Source of the DNA: CAVTOO01 sp963736355
GTDB taxonomy: Bacteria; Pseudomonadota; Alphaproteobacteria; Rhizobiales; Xanthobacteraceae
Assembly: GCA_963736355.1 (NCBI GenBank)
Contig: CAVTOO010000003.1
Coordinates: forward strand, 78,711 to 142,710
DNA: 64,000 bases
Reading direction: 5' to 3'
Shown: piece by piece, positions 24,923 through 35,642 of the stretch
How the letters are laid out: the number at the start of each line of letters is the position of its first letter
Numbering within the stretch: position 1 is the first letter of the stretch
Notes under the pieces: model-generated
Database searches by the model: none
What the model was told of the DNA's origin: nothing
Seen by the model: only the letters and a program-made list of their open reading frames with translations
Program-made: the position numbers and the translations under genes

Positions 24923-25384
24923 ATGCTTGACCTCTCCGACGTCGCGTTGCGACTTGGCGCCGCGACCGCCATCGGCATCCTCATTGGCCTGAACCGCGAC
25001 CTCGCCGACAAACCCATCGGCATGCGCACGCTCGCGCTCGTGACGCTGGGTGCGGCGTCGGCGGCGGTGACCGCCATTCAGGTACCGGGGATGGACCAGA
25101 ACCCCGACGCGCTGAGCCGTGTCGTGCAGGGCGTCATCCAGGGCGTGATGGCCGGTATCAGCTTCATCGGCGCGGGTGTCATTTTGCGCAATGCCGAGGC
25201 GAAGACCGTGGAAGGTCTGACCACCGCCGCGAGCGTGTGGGTTGCAGCCGCGCTCGGCATCGCCTGCGGGCTCGGCATGTGGAACGTCGCGACCATCGGC
25301 GCAGCGCTGGCGGTTGTGCTGCTGTTCGCCGCGCGGGTGGCCGAATTGATCGGCGTCAAGAAGAAGCCGAGCGAGCCGCAATAG
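24923..25384 (+). CDS. MgtC/SapB-family membrane protein
   Basis: A 153-residue protein of four or five transmembrane helices: VALRLGAATAIGILIGLNRD, the family loop KPIGMRTLALVTLGAASAAV, GVIQGVMAGISFIGAGVILR, the TVEGLTTAASVWVAAALGIA helix and NVATIGAALAVVLLFAARV. It lacks the ~70-residue cytoplasmic ACT-like tail of Salmonella MgtC. MgtC-like proteins help growth at low Mg2+ or in host cells. The gene is divergent from mgtE. A diverged 3' fragment of a second copy lies 2 kb downstream (27304-27416). An earlier in-frame ATG at 24749 is in the intergenic region and unlikely. Confidence 0.9.
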   Translation: MLDLSDVALRLGAATAIGILIGLNRDLADKPIGMRTLALVTLGAASAAVTAIQVPGMDQNPDALSRVVQGVIQGVMAGISFIGAGVILRNAEAKTVEGLTTAASVWVAAALGIACGLGMWNVATIGAALAVVLLFAARVAELIGVKKKPSEPQ

Positions 25385-25455
25385 ACCGGCGGCTTGCAAT
25401 TCATCCGACCGGCGGGCAGAATTTGTCGAGCCAAAGCGCCCGGTTGTCGAGCTTC

Positions 25456-26247
25456 ATGTCAGGCTACGTCGGAACGGAACTGCAGATCAGCCGCGCGCGC
25501 CAGTCGGACGCGCACAGCGAATGGACGCGCACCACGCGCGGCGCCTGCAATAATGGCCGCATGCTCGCCTGCGACGACGTCGACGCCATCGGCTGGCCCA
25601 AGATTCTGGAAGTGATGGCGCGCGACGGCGCGTTCGGGTTTCGGTTGATGTCCGTCGCCACAGGCCGGCAGGTCGCCGACGAAATGATCAGGCACGGCTA
25701 CCGGCTCGATCTGTGGGATACGTTTATCGCGCATCGCAAGGCCGCAGCCGACCGCGCCCGCGCGATCCTCGCGGGCGGATTGCCGGCCGGGTTGTCGCGG
25801 CTCGATCTTGGCCGCGATCCTGAAGCGGCTCGCGTTCGCCATGTGCAGGAGTTCATGCTGACCAACGGGATCGTGCCGTTTTCCGGTTCGATGCTCGTGG
25901 GCGCGCTGGTTCCCGGGCGCGCCGTCGCGATTGCCGATGAGCGAGGCGAAATCGCGGCGACTGCGTTCACCTATCTGCCGCACAATGCCATGAGCCCTCA
26001 CCGCAACAAGGCATGGGGCGGACTCGTTGCCGTCTCGCCAACGCAGCGCGGACGAAAGCTCGGCCTGTATGTGAATGCGGCGATTGTCGAAGCAGCCTTC
26101 GAGGAGCTTGGCGCGGAAGCGATTTACGAGATGGTGTCGGAGAGCAACGTCGCATCGCGGCGCATGGTCGAAAGTTGCGGGCTGACGCACGACCCAACCA
26201 TTGCCAGCGGTGCGGCTGTCGCCGACGCGCAGCGATATACGACCTAG
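25456..26247 (+). CDS. GNAT-family N-acetyltransferase-like protein
   Basis: About 263 residues from MSGYVGTELQISRARQSDAH (ATG 25456); MLACDDVDAIG at 25561 is an alternative start. The C-terminal half has the GNAT core: a beta strand GEIAATAFTYLPHN, then WGGLVAVSPTQRGRKLGLYV, which matches the acetyl-CoA pyrophosphate loop (Q/R-x-x-G-x-G/A, here RGRKLG), followed by EAIYEMVSESNVASRRMVES and CGL. The N-terminal ~110 residues are a helical extension of unclear role. Substrate unknown. It lies 71 bases after the MgtC-like gene. Confidence 0.8.
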   Translation: MSGYVGTELQISRARQSDAHSEWTRTTRGACNNGRMLACDDVDAIGWPKILEVMARDGAFGFRLMSVATGRQVADEMIRHGYRLDLWDTFIAHRKAAADRARAILAGGLPAGLSRLDLGRDPEAARVRHVQEFMLTNGIVPFSGSMLVGALVPGRAVAIADERGEIAATAFTYLPHNAMSPHRNKAWGGLVAVSPTQRGRKLGLYVNAAIVEAAFEELGAEAIYEMVSESNVASRRMVESCGLTHDPTIASGAAVADAQRYTT

Positions 26248-26275
26248 GCGCGATCAAGCGAAACAGGCGATAAGC

Positions 26276-26620
26276 ATGTGGGAAGCGGCGGCTTATTCGC
26301 AAAATCTCTTCAAGGTGATGCTCGATCCGGCGACATGGGCGATCGCCGCGATCATGATGTTCGGCTTCCAGCGCTGGCCGTTGTCGCGCCGGGTGATCAT
26401 CGCGCTCGGCGTGAATGCCGCCTTCATGCTGATCTGGCGGGTGTGGCCGCACGGATCGGACGCGCGTATCTATGGATGGATCGCGTTCGGCTACGAACTC
26501 GCCGCGACGGCTGTGTGGCTGGCGATTTTTATCGGGTGCCGCGTCTGTTCGGGCGCGTGCCGGGGCGTGACGCGACCATTTCGTTTTCAGATCAGCCTTA
26601 GGTCGTCGCGGAGCGATTGA
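26276..26620 (+). CDS. Small integral membrane protein, hypothetical (114 aa)
   Basis: Begins MWEAAAYSQNLFKVMLDPAT, then three hydrophobic segments: WAIAAIMMFGFQRWPL, VIIALGVNAAFMLIWRVW and IAFGYELAATAVWLAIFIGC. The C-terminus is basic with two cysteines and overlaps the 3' end of the convergent NAD(P)-binding gene by 23 bases. The ATG has no strong ribosome site, but follows the GNAT stop by 28 bases, so coupling is possible. Unknown function. Confidence 0.55.
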   Translation: MWEAAAYSQNLFKVMLDPATWAIAAIMMFGFQRWPLSRRVIIALGVNAAFMLIWRVWPHGSDARIYGWIAFGYELAATAVWLAIFIGCRVCSGACRGVTRPFRFQISLRSSRSD

Positions 26621-27290
26621 GGGCGCGAGATCTCTGCTTCATCGCGCCATTCTCAAGATAAATAACGCCGTTTGAAGCAGAACTGCTGATGAATTCGGCG
26701 ACAAAGGCGCGCGCGATGTCGTCTTGCTCAATCGTGCCGAAACGCCCCGGCACCAGACGCCCCAAAAATTCTGCGTAGCGCGGCGTGTGAACATTGCCCG
26801 CGATCATTCCCGGACGAAAAATCGCAAGGCGCTGGAAACCAATCGCCTGAATCGCTTCTTCTTTTAATCCCATGACTCGCACATATTTTATCCGGCTTGT
26901 CGCGGAGCTTCCGACGGCCGAAAGCAGTGCGAACTGCGTGATCCCCGCAGCGTGACAGCCCCGCGCGAAGCCACCGACCACGCCAACTTCGACGGCCTTT
27001 AAATCCTCTTCGCTCCACTTCGCGGTGCCATGACCGATGCCGACACAAGAGGCCCCATAAACAGGAAGGCCCTGAGCGATCATCCCCTGCGCAAGCTTGG
27101 TCACTTCGGCAGGAAAGGCGGCGTCCGCCGTATCCAGGATCACCTGGCGGACGCGCGGGCCAGCGGTCAGCGAAGCCGGCTTGCGATTGACCATCACGAC
27201 TTCAGCGCAGAGAGGCTCGGCCGCCAGCGCACGCACCACAGCAGCGCCCACCTGTCCCGTGCCACCGATGATCAACACACGAAATGACAT
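26598..27290 (-). CDS. NAD(P)H-binding atypical SDR (NmrA/HTATIP2-like)
   Basis: A 230-residue Rossmann protein. The dinucleotide loop is VLIIGGTGQVGAAVVRAL, followed by AEVVMVNRKPASLTAGP and the VYGASCVGIGHGTAKWSEED strand-helix. FALLSAVGSSATSRIKYVRV replaces the usual YxxxK, and LAIFRPGMIAGN is the C-terminal part. This resembles HTATIP2/Rossmann nucleoside-sugar epimerase-like oxidoreductases, which act as redox sensors or reductases of unknown substrate. It lies between the MgtC-like gene and its remnant. Confidence 0.85.
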   Translation of the reverse strand: MSFRVLIIGGTGQVGAAVVRALAAEPLCAEVVMVNRKPASLTAGPRVRQVILDTADAAFPAEVTKLAQGMIAQGLPVYGASCVGIGHGTAKWSEEDLKAVEVGVVGGFARGCHAAGITQFALLSAVGSSATSRIKYVRVMGLKEEAIQAIGFQRLAIFRPGMIAGNVHTPRYAEFLGRLVPGRFGTIEQDDIARAFVAEFISSSASNGVIYLENGAMKQRSRALNRSATT

Positions 27291-27303
27291 GATGAGGACC
27301 CGT

Positions 27304-27416
27304 TGTTCTGTGGCTGCTGTCAGGCGCGCGGCATCTGGAACGTCGCAGCCATCGGCGCGGTGATTGCGGTGATGCTACTCGTCGCCGAGATGATGGGTGT
27401 GAAGAAGTCGGATTAA
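27304..27416 (+). pseudogene. 3' remnant of a second mgtC-like gene
   Basis: In one frame ending at TAA 27414-27416 the sequence reads RGIWNVAAIGAVIAVMLLVA and then EMMGVKKSD. This aligns with the end of the intact MgtC-like protein at 24923 (LGMWNVATIGAALAVVLL ... ELIGVKKK). Upstream similarity (a VAA before the fragment) needs one frame change, then stops near 27304. The nucleotide match is only partial, so it is an old, diverged paralogue. No start codon or 5' part exists. The convergent helicase gene ends inside it (stop at 27375-27377). Confidence 0.75.
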
Positions 27417-29288
27417 CGACGCGACGTTGTGTCGATACAACTCTAGTTGCTCATTTGCGGTGTTACCTACGCGATTAATCTCCTCACTAGCGCGGAACTC
27501 ACTTGAGTACGTCAGAAGCGCCTCGTGAGTCGCGCGAGTAACGCCGACATAGGTTAAGCGAACACACTCCTCGATGGGCTCGCCTCGGCGGCCAAGCAGG
27601 CCCAACCCTGCGATAGCAACGCAGGGAAATTCGAGCCCTTTCGCCGTGTGCATGCTCAACAACCGCACGGCTGCCCGTTTCATCGAAACCCTGTTCTTAT
27701 TGTTCTTGACCATATCGATCGGTATCTCATGTTTGGCGAGGATTTGCGCGACCCGTTCTCCAATCCAATGCTCCGCATAGAGGCAAGCCATTTGCGGCCA
27801 CTCGTAACCCGCTTTCTTTCGGCCGAGAAACCATTCGGCGATGCAGTGAGCTTCTGCGTCGAGGCTCACACACTGCCTTACGTCCGGCACAAGACCCTGC
27901 CGACCCGCATCTTCCGGTAACAGGATGGCGTGCTCATCATCAGCCGCTGTGCCCGGAGCGCCGATTACGTCCGACGCAAAGCGTCTCGCAAACGCAACGA
28001 TTTGCGAGGTATTGCGATAGTTGACTTTTAGTACGGTGGTCCTGCCCTTAGCTTCAATTCCCAGCTGACTCCACACCGGGCGCTCACGCCCCTTGTAGAT
28101 CGCCTGAATATCGTCGTAAGCGACCACAAGCGCCTTGGTGTTCGGGTTCACCATCTTGGCCGCGAGTGCAAGCCACTGAGGCTCAAAGTCGTGCGCCTTC
28201 GTCGATGAGAACCGCGTCGTACTGCGCAGCGGGGATATGCCCTCCCTCTACAGCTGTCATGACCGCTGAAACGCTTGCGGCGAGTCTCTGCCGCGTAATC
28301 CGGATACTCGCGCTCGGACGGAGGGGAAATCCCAAAAGTCCGAAGCATCCGGAAGCACCATGAATGGAACGTGAGCACCTGAACACGGTCTTCGACGCCG
28401 CGTTGCTGCATGGCATCTTCAAGCCGCCCGGCGATGCCGTTAGCGTAGCAGAGGATAAGCACCGGCTTATTAGCCGCACGCGCCAAGTATTCGGCTCGAA
28501 ATGCCAAGATCAACGTTTTACCTGATCCGGCGACACCGCGAATAATTCGATGCCCCTCGCCCAAGCTGCGCGCAAATTGCTCCTGGTGCATGTCCATGAC
28601 CGCAAGCGCTCTATCGGACGGATCCGAAGTCATAGGTTCTTCCAGAGGCAGGGCGATCTGCCGTATGCGGATCTCGGGAAAGAGCAAAGCACGCAACCGA
28701 TCAAACTGCGGCATGGACAACGGTTCGCCGATGCGCGGATAAACCATGCCCCACAGCCTGGATCGAAATGCTTCGGGGTCCGCACCCTCCGTCATCTCAT
28801 CCTTGAACATACATAGATGCTCGGAGAGTACATCCTTGAGGTTAGTCTGATCGAACTGCTTGCGCGTAATGTTCGTGAACACGACCCCAAAACCAAACGG
28901 AAGAATAGATTTGCCCATGAAGCGATGACCGGCGGGAAACAATAATTGCCCGTCACGCTCGAGCGTTCTCACAACGTCAAACGTGTATTTACGCGCCTGC
29001 TCCAGAGGGCTGCTTTCCCGCACAACGCCACGACTGGTCAGCAGCTCAACTTTTGTTTTGTCCGCCGACACGATTCGACTCAAGTCGCCAGTCCTTCACC
29101 TCAAGGACAAGCAGACCGTTAGCTGGATGCACGATGATAAAGTCCGGATGCCTACTGTGAGGACCCACCGGAAGATTGTGCCAAACGACTGCGTTCTCTT
29201 CGAGAAAGTCTTTGAGACGCTCTGCAAGTCGCAGCTCGCCACGAGTATCGAAGCGCGCGAAACCTAGGCTGGGGATCAGAATTGCCAT
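27375..29288 (-). CDS. NERD-domain superfamily 1 (UvrD-like) helicase, three frameshifts
   Basis: About 637 residues after joining four frames. The N-terminal ~70 residues are a NERD nuclease-related domain (GELRLAERLKDFLEENAVVW, HPDFIIVHPANGLLVLEVKD, where the D and E-x-K fit the nuclease core). Then come Walker A GVAGSGKT, Walker B-like AVLIDEGHDFEPQW, KVNYRNTSQIVAFARRF (motif IV), SMHTAKGLEFPCVAIAGLGL (motif V) and RLTYVGVTRATHEALL (motif VI). Single extra bases near 29085, 28295 and 28195 break the frame. Base use is less GC-rich than in its neighbours. Such helicases are often found in accessory or defence-linked loci. The 3' side of tRNA-Leu faces this gene, and its end overlaps the mgtC remnant. 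Confidence 0.85.
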
Positions 29289-29593
29289 GTGACCGCGGTG
29301 ATGTTGACTGAGAGCTTATCCCTTGAAGCGACCTCGACCCATCTTGTACCCGCCATCGCCAGCGCAAAGGCAATTGCACCCGAAGTGAGCTTCGCATCCA
29401 GTCGCTCGCCGCGCAGGGATCGGATGAGCAATGCTCCCTCCCAAAATCGACAATTCAAATGAGACCGTTTTCACAAGCGCTGCTATCCAGACAGCGAAAC
29501 GCATAATGCGACAAACAAAGCCGAAAAAGAAAGCACGGCGGAGTTCAGGCAATAAAAATCCGCGTAAGTCGCTAGGCTACGGGGTTTTTTTGT
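29289..29593. other. Stretch without a supported gene
   Basis: About 305 bases between the helicase start and the 3' end of tRNA-Leu, less GC-rich than the surroundings. Short minus-strand frames (29276-29458 and 29316-29552) have no ribosome site and no recognisable motif. It should contain the helicase promoter, but I see no clear -35/-10 pair. No integrase remnant or copy of the tRNA 3' end was found. Confidence 0.5.
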
Positions 29594-29678
29594 TGGTGCG
29601 GTCGAAAGGACTCGAACCTTCACTCGGTTAAGAACTGCCACCTCAAGGCAGCGCGTCTACCAATTCCGCCACGACCGC
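29594..29678 (-). tRNA. tRNA-Leu (anticodon GAG)
   Basis: An 85-base class II tRNA with encoded CCA. The acceptor GCGGTCG pairs with the 3' end, the D arm holds AATTGGTAGA, and the anticodon stem CTGCC/GGCAG closes on loop TTGAGGT, giving anticodon GAG. A variable arm (TTCTTAACCGAGTGAA) and TTCGAGTCC in the T arm confirm leucine class. Confidence 0.96.
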
Positions 29679-29805
29679 ATCCGATCCCTGCATCGCTGCG
29701 GGGTCGAACAACGGGGCACCGTGTAACAAATCGATGATGGGGGGACAAGCCCGCAGGACGCCCTGCGCGCCGCCAAAAAACGTAATTATCTCTGGATTTT
29801 GCTGA

Positions 29806-30141
29806 TTATCGCTGGTCGATGGGCCGCGGCAGCATTTCCTTGACGGTGACCGCGATGCGGTTGCCGTTGACGACCACCGCCCCGCTCGCGACCGGGACAT
29901 TGTTGGCCAGAACCTTGACCTCGTCCTGCTCGGTGGCGTCGAGCTCGATGATGGCGCCGCGGCTGAGCCGCAGGGCCTGGTGGACGGGCATCGATGTGGT
30001 GCCCAGAACCACCGTGAGATCGACCATAACCTTTTCGAGATCGGACAAGATGGTGCCCCGCTGCGGCTCTCGCCTGCCCGCCCCGCCGACTGGCGGGATG
30101 AGGGCGGCAACGCCAGATAAGTGACCACAAGACCTGACCAT
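29806..30141 (-). CDS. FliN-like (SpoA domain) flagellar motor switch family protein, orphan
   Basis: 111 residues or less. The SpoA core is clear: VDLTVVLGTTSMPVHQALRL, RGAIIELDATEQDEVKVLAN, NVPVASGAVVVNGNRIAVTV, KEMLPRP. In FliN this domain forms the C-ring switch complex and binds FliM and the export apparatus. No other flagellar gene is within the window, so it may be a lone switch protein or belong to a separate flagellar system. The start is uncertain: ATG 30141 is only 14 bases from the divergent lipB start, whereas an internal ATG near 30027 would leave room for promoters. Confidence 0.8.
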   Translation of the reverse strand: MVRSCGHLSGVAALIPPVGGAGRREPQRGTILSDLEKVMVDLTVVLGTTSMPVHQALRLSRGAIIELDATEQDEVKVLANNVPVASGAVVVNGNRIAVTVKEMLPRPIDQR

Positions 30142-30155
30142 GGTATGGTTAATCG

Positions 30156-30846
30156 ATGGTTAATGCCCAAGAAACGCTTGATATGTCTGCCGAATTCGAC
30201 CCCGCTGGACGCGGTCGAATGGCGCGTCAGCGACCGCCCGGTCGCCTATCAGGACGCGCTCGAGGCCATGGACGCCCGAGTCGCCGCGATCCACGCAGGC
30301 ACGGCGGCCGAACAGGTCTGGCTGCTCGAACACCCCCCGCTCTACACGGCCGGCACCAGCGCCAACGCCGACGACCTGATCGAGGCGCGCTTTCCCGTGT
30401 TCCAGACCGGGCGCGGCGGCCAGTTCACCTATCACGGGCCCGGCCAGCGCGTGGCCTACGCCATGCTCGACCTCAAGCGCCGGGGACCCGACGTGCGCGC
30501 CTATGTCCAGTCACTCGAGAACTGGATCATCGCGACACTGGCCGAGTTCAACGTGCGCGGCGAATGCCGCGCGGACCGCATCGGCGTGTGGGTGAAACGG
30601 CCCGACAAGGGCGACGGCTATGAGGACAAGATCGCCGCCATCGGCGTGCGGCTGAAGCGCTGGGTGTCGCTGCACGGCGTCTCGCTCAACGTCGAGCCGG
30701 AGCTGTCGCATTTTTCCGGCATCGTGCCGTGCGGCATCGACGATCCACGCTACGGCGTGACGAGCCTCGTCGATCTCGGCCATCCGGTGACGATGGCGGA
30801 GGTGGATATGGCGCTGAAGCGGAATTTTGAGAGGGTGTTTGGGTGA
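30156..30846 (+). CDS. lipB: Lipoyl(octanoyl) transferase LipB, probable frameshift near the 5' end
   Basis: Transfers octanoate from acyl carrier protein to lipoate-dependent enzymes. Family motifs are intact: WLLEHPPLYTAGTSA, GRGGQFTYHGPGQRVAYAML, the catalytic lysine and cysteine regions IAAIGVRLKRWVSLHGVSLN and GIVPCGIDD. The long frame can start at ATG 30163, but its first residues (MPKKRLICLPN) are atypical. ATG 30156 gives MVNAQETLDMSAEFDP, the usual rhizobial LipB start. One extra G near 30208 would join it to LDAVEWRVSD. I therefore place the start at 30156. Total length is about 229 residues. lipA is not nearby. Confidence 0.92.
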
Positions 30847-30862
30847 ACTTGAACAATCTCGG

Positions 30863-30983
30863 CGTCATTCCGGAAGCCGCGCAGAGCGGCTATGCGGAAT
30901 CGATAACCGCGCGGTGGTAGCTATCTCATTGAGACGGGGTTATGGATTCCGGGCTCGCGCCTGATGGCGCGCCCCGGAAGGAC
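30863..30983. repeat. Dispersed inverted repeat, family C copy 2
   Basis: Left end GTCATTCCGG, right end CCCCGGAAGGAC, with GGTTATGGATTCCGGG inside. Lies between lipB and the convergent lyase gene. Confidence 0.7.
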
Positions 30984-30987
30984 AAGC

Positions 30988-31860
30988 TCACCCCTTCTTC
31001 GCGCCGCCGAGATAGACCTTCATGTGAACGTTGTGATCGGCCTCGCGCATCACCTGCCTGTGCAGGTTCGGCGACGCCTGACCCTTGACGTCTTTCGCAG
31101 CGACGCCGACGCGCAGTTCTTTCAGCGCGTCGTGCGTGGCGCGCAGACCAGCCAGCAGCGGCGCCTGCCCCTGCAGCGAGAACTTCACGCGATTGGCGGC
31201 GAGAAATTCGCGGTCGGCGAGTTCGCCCTCCGAGATGCCGAGCGACAGCGGAAGACGCGTCTTCGACGCCACTGCCTTGACCTCGTCGCGCGTCTTCAAT
31301 CCGACCAGAAACAACGCATCGACGCCGGTGGCCTCATAGGCGACCGCGCGCGCGATCGTGTCCTCAAGGCCGGTGATCGGCGCGGAACTCATGCGGGCCA
31401 TGACGACGAAATCGCGATCACTGCGCGCGTCCACCGCCGCCCGCATCTTGCCAACGCCTTCGTCGATGGAAATGAACTGCGTGCGCGGCGCGCCATAGGC
31501 GGTCGGCAGCAGCGTGTCTTCAATGGTGAGACCGGCGGCGCCGGCCATTTCCAGCTCCTCGACCGTGCGGCGCACATTGAGCGCGTTGCCGTAACCGTGG
31601 TCGGCATCGATCACCAGCGGAATGTCGGACGCACGCGAGCAGCGGCGAACCTGCTCGGCGAGTTCGGAGAGCGTCAGCAACACGAGGTCCGGATCGCCGA
31701 GCACCGCGAACGACGCCATCGAGCCGCCCATGATGGCGAATTCGAAACCGACATCGCGCGCCAGGCGCGCCGACATCGGATCATAGACCGGCGCGGGATG
31801 AAAGGATTCAGTCCCCGACAGGATCGCGCGCATGGTCTGGCGGCGCTCGGAAATGTTCAT
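30988..31860 (-). CDS. Isocitrate lyase / PEP mutase family lyase (oxaloacetate decarboxylase-like)
   Basis: A 290-residue (beta/alpha)8 enzyme. Visible motifs: HPAPVYDPMSARLARDVGFE, a GGSMASFAVLGDPDLVLLT strand-helix, PLVIDADHGYGNALNVRRTV with the metal-binding Asp-x-Asp, and GLTIEDTLLPTAYG with a catalytic Glu. The K-x-x-C-G-H of isocitrate lyase is absent. It therefore fits the oxaloacetate decarboxylase/2-methylisocitrate lyase-like branch, and I favour oxaloacetate decarboxylase. It lies 40 bases downstream of the carboxylase gene, on the same strand, which suggests a link to propionyl-CoA or C4-acid metabolism. Confidence 0.85.
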   Translation of the reverse strand: MNISERRQTMRAILSGTESFHPAPVYDPMSARLARDVGFEFAIMGGSMASFAVLGDPDLVLLTLSELAEQVRRCSRASDIPLVIDADHGYGNALNVRRTVEELEMAGAAGLTIEDTLLPTAYGAPRTQFISIDEGVGKMRAAVDARSDRDFVVMARMSSAPITGLEDTIARAVAYEATGVDALFLVGLKTRDEVKAVASKTRLPLSLGISEGELADREFLAANRVKFSLQGQAPLLAGLRATHDALKELRVGVAAKDVKGQASPNLHRQVMREADHNVHMKVYLGGAKKG

Positions 31861-31900
31861 TCAGACGTTCCTTCCAAACCAACTACCTCAGCGACGGGAG

Positions 31901-33905
<2,005 letters not shown>

Positions 33906-33990
33906 TGACGAGGCGTTTCCCGACGATACGCCCCAGCGTTTCGGGATTTAGGCCGACTTGTCAATCAGGCCATTGGCCGAACCTCGGGAG

Positions 33991-34593
33991 TCACAGACCG
34001 AGGTCGGTCAGAACCGCGAATGCCTGGATCAGCGGCAGGGTCGCCGTTCCGACCAGGACCGTCATGATGACGCTCATCAGCGTCGCATTGCGGCGGCGCT
34101 TGCCCTTCACCTGGCTGACGATCCACTCCAGAACTTCGAAATCGACGCCAACGGCCTTGGTCGGCGCCCAGCTCTCGATCGGGGTGTCGCTCGACAGCGC
34201 CACGGCGCGCGGAGGGACCGGCAGGCCGGAGGCCGAGGCGGCATGATGGACAATGGCGCGGGCGAACAGATTGTCGAACCGGCCGTCATCGGTGCGGTCG
34301 GCGCCGATGTCGTCGATGGCGAACAGAATTTCGGCTTCGGCGCGGCTGACGGGCTGATCGTCGAGCGCAGCGGCCTTGAGAATGCGGTCGCACCATTTTG
34401 CGTCGTCGGCGTCGATGGTGCGGGAGAAATGAGTGCGGCCGTCGGCGGTGGGGCCCTCGCCCGTGAGCACGCCATCGCGCACCACGGAGAGCGCACGCGC
34501 TGCCAGATCGCCATGGGCAATCGGCGACTGATCGATGATCCGCATCAGTTCAGCGAACAATGAAGGATCGCGGTGTTCGGCGGCATTCGACAT
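33991..34593 (-). CDS. Hypothetical protein with C-terminal membrane anchor (200 aa)
   Basis: Helical acidic cytoplasmic part followed by one or two C-terminal hydrophobic segments (LMSVIMTVLVGTATLPLIQA). Residues ~35-120 (ALSVVRDGVLTGEGPTADG, VSRAEAEILFAIDDIGAD, DNLFARAIVHHA) resemble TerB-like or EF-hand-like helical repeats with conserved acidic residues, known to me from unnamed Bradyrhizobium proteins. Function unknown. It starts 326 bases from the divergent peroxiredoxin gene and ends 86 bases before the pccA start. Confidence 0.65.
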   Translation of the reverse strand: MSNAAEHRDPSLFAELMRIIDQSPIAHGDLAARALSVVRDGVLTGEGPTADGRTHFSRTIDADDAKWCDRILKAAALDDQPVSRAEAEILFAIDDIGADRTDDGRFDNLFARAIVHHAASASGLPVPPRAVALSSDTPIESWAPTKAVGVDFEVLEWIVSQVKGKRRRNATLMSVIMTVLVGTATLPLIQAFAVLTDLGL

Positions 34594-34858
34594 GACACTC
34601 TTCCCATTCCAAATCGTCGTCTCAACACGCGGTAGGCCCGCGCTGTCCTTGTTTGTCGCGCGCCAACGCCTGATGGTTCAGGGATGGTCGGCCGAGGCCC
34701 CGGCGGCCGTGGGGCCGAATTGGAGCAAAACGGCGGCGGGCGCTGCCGCCATCATCAAAAATCCGTGCCTTTCAGACGCTTGCGAGGAGCAAGTCCTTCC
34801 ACGGCACGCAAGCGCCGGGGAAGATTTGAACGAATTTCATCAGGCGATCCGGGACCGC

Positions 34859-34887
34859 TTGGGACCGTCACGCCGCGGCCCTATAAT
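34859..34887 (+). promoter_or_regulatory. Predicted sigma70-type promoter of the peroxiredoxin gene
   Basis: A -35 box TTGGGA (34859-34864), a 17-base spacer and a perfect -10 box TATAAT (34882-34887). Transcription should start near 34894, about 25 bases before the ATG, which has an AGAGGTGA ribosome site. The rest of 34594-34858 holds nothing I can assign. Confidence 0.65.
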
Positions 34888-34918
34888 CACACCACCAGTT
34901 TCTAAAAAGAGGTGAACC

Positions 34919-35580
34919 ATGGCCCTGACGATCGGCGATAACGCCCCCGATTTCGAAGCAGACACAACAGAAGGTAAAATTCGCTTCCATGAGTGGATCG
35001 GCGACAAATGGGCCATCCTGTTCTCGCATCCGAAGGATTTCACGCCGGTCTGCACCACCGAACTCGGCACCATGGCGCAGGCTGAAGCCGGAATTCGACA
35101 AGCGCAACGTCAAGCTGATCGGGCTCAGCGTCGATCCGGTGACAAACCACACGAAATGGGCGGAGGATATTCGCGAGACGCAGGGCGTCGCGCCGAACTA
35201 TCCGATGATCGGCGACACCGATCTGGCGGTCGCCAAGCTCTACGACATGCTGCCGGCCGTCGACCAGCGGCACCTCGGAAGGCCGCACCGCCGCCGACAA
35301 CCAGACCGTGCGCACGGTGTTCGTGATCGGCCCGGACAAGAAGATCAAGCTGGTGCTCGTCTATCCGATGACCACCGGCCGCAACTTCGACGAGATCCTG
35401 CGCGTGGTGGATTCGCTGCAGCTCACCGCCAAGCACCGCGTCGCGACGCCGGCCAACTGGAAACAGGGCGAGGACGTGATCATCGCCGGCTCCGTGAGCG
35501 AGGACGAGGCGAAGAAGATCTATCCCGACGGCTGGAAGTCGCCGAAGCCTTATATCCGCATCGTGCCGCAGCCGAAATAA
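34919..35580 (+). CDS. 1-Cys peroxiredoxin (Prx6/AhpC-TSA family), two frameshifts
   Basis: Thiol peroxidase that reduces hydrogen and alkyl peroxides. About 219 residues. Begins MALTIGDNAPDFEADTTEGK. The active site is FSHPKDFTPVCTTELG with the peroxidatic Cys. After NVKLIGLSVDPVTNHTKWAE and NYPMIGDTDLAVAKLYDMLP come RTVFVIGPDKKIKLVLVYP, GRNFDEILRVVDSLQL and the long 1-Cys arm ending PYIRIVPQPK. One extra G near 35089 and one extra C near 35267 split the frame. Its own strong promoter and terminator suggest a single-gene transcript. Confidence 0.95.
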
Positions 35581-35602
35581 GCGGCGCACATCGGCACAGA
35601 AC

Positions 35603-35631
35603 AAAAGGGCGCGGCCAAGCCGCGCCCTTTT
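35603..35631 (+). terminator. Rho-independent terminator between convergent genes
   Basis: Perfect 13-bp stem AAAAGGGCGCGGC with GCCGCGCCCTTTT around a CAA loop. A and T runs on both sides would let it act for the peroxiredoxin gene and the convergent DUF2177 gene. Confidence 0.85.
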
Positions 35632-35642
35632 GCGTTCAAGGA

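Noticed and set aside
29289..29593. Integrase or tRNA-end duplication next to tRNA-Leu
   Set aside because: No integrase motif and no copy of the tRNA 3' end in 27.3-29.6 kb.
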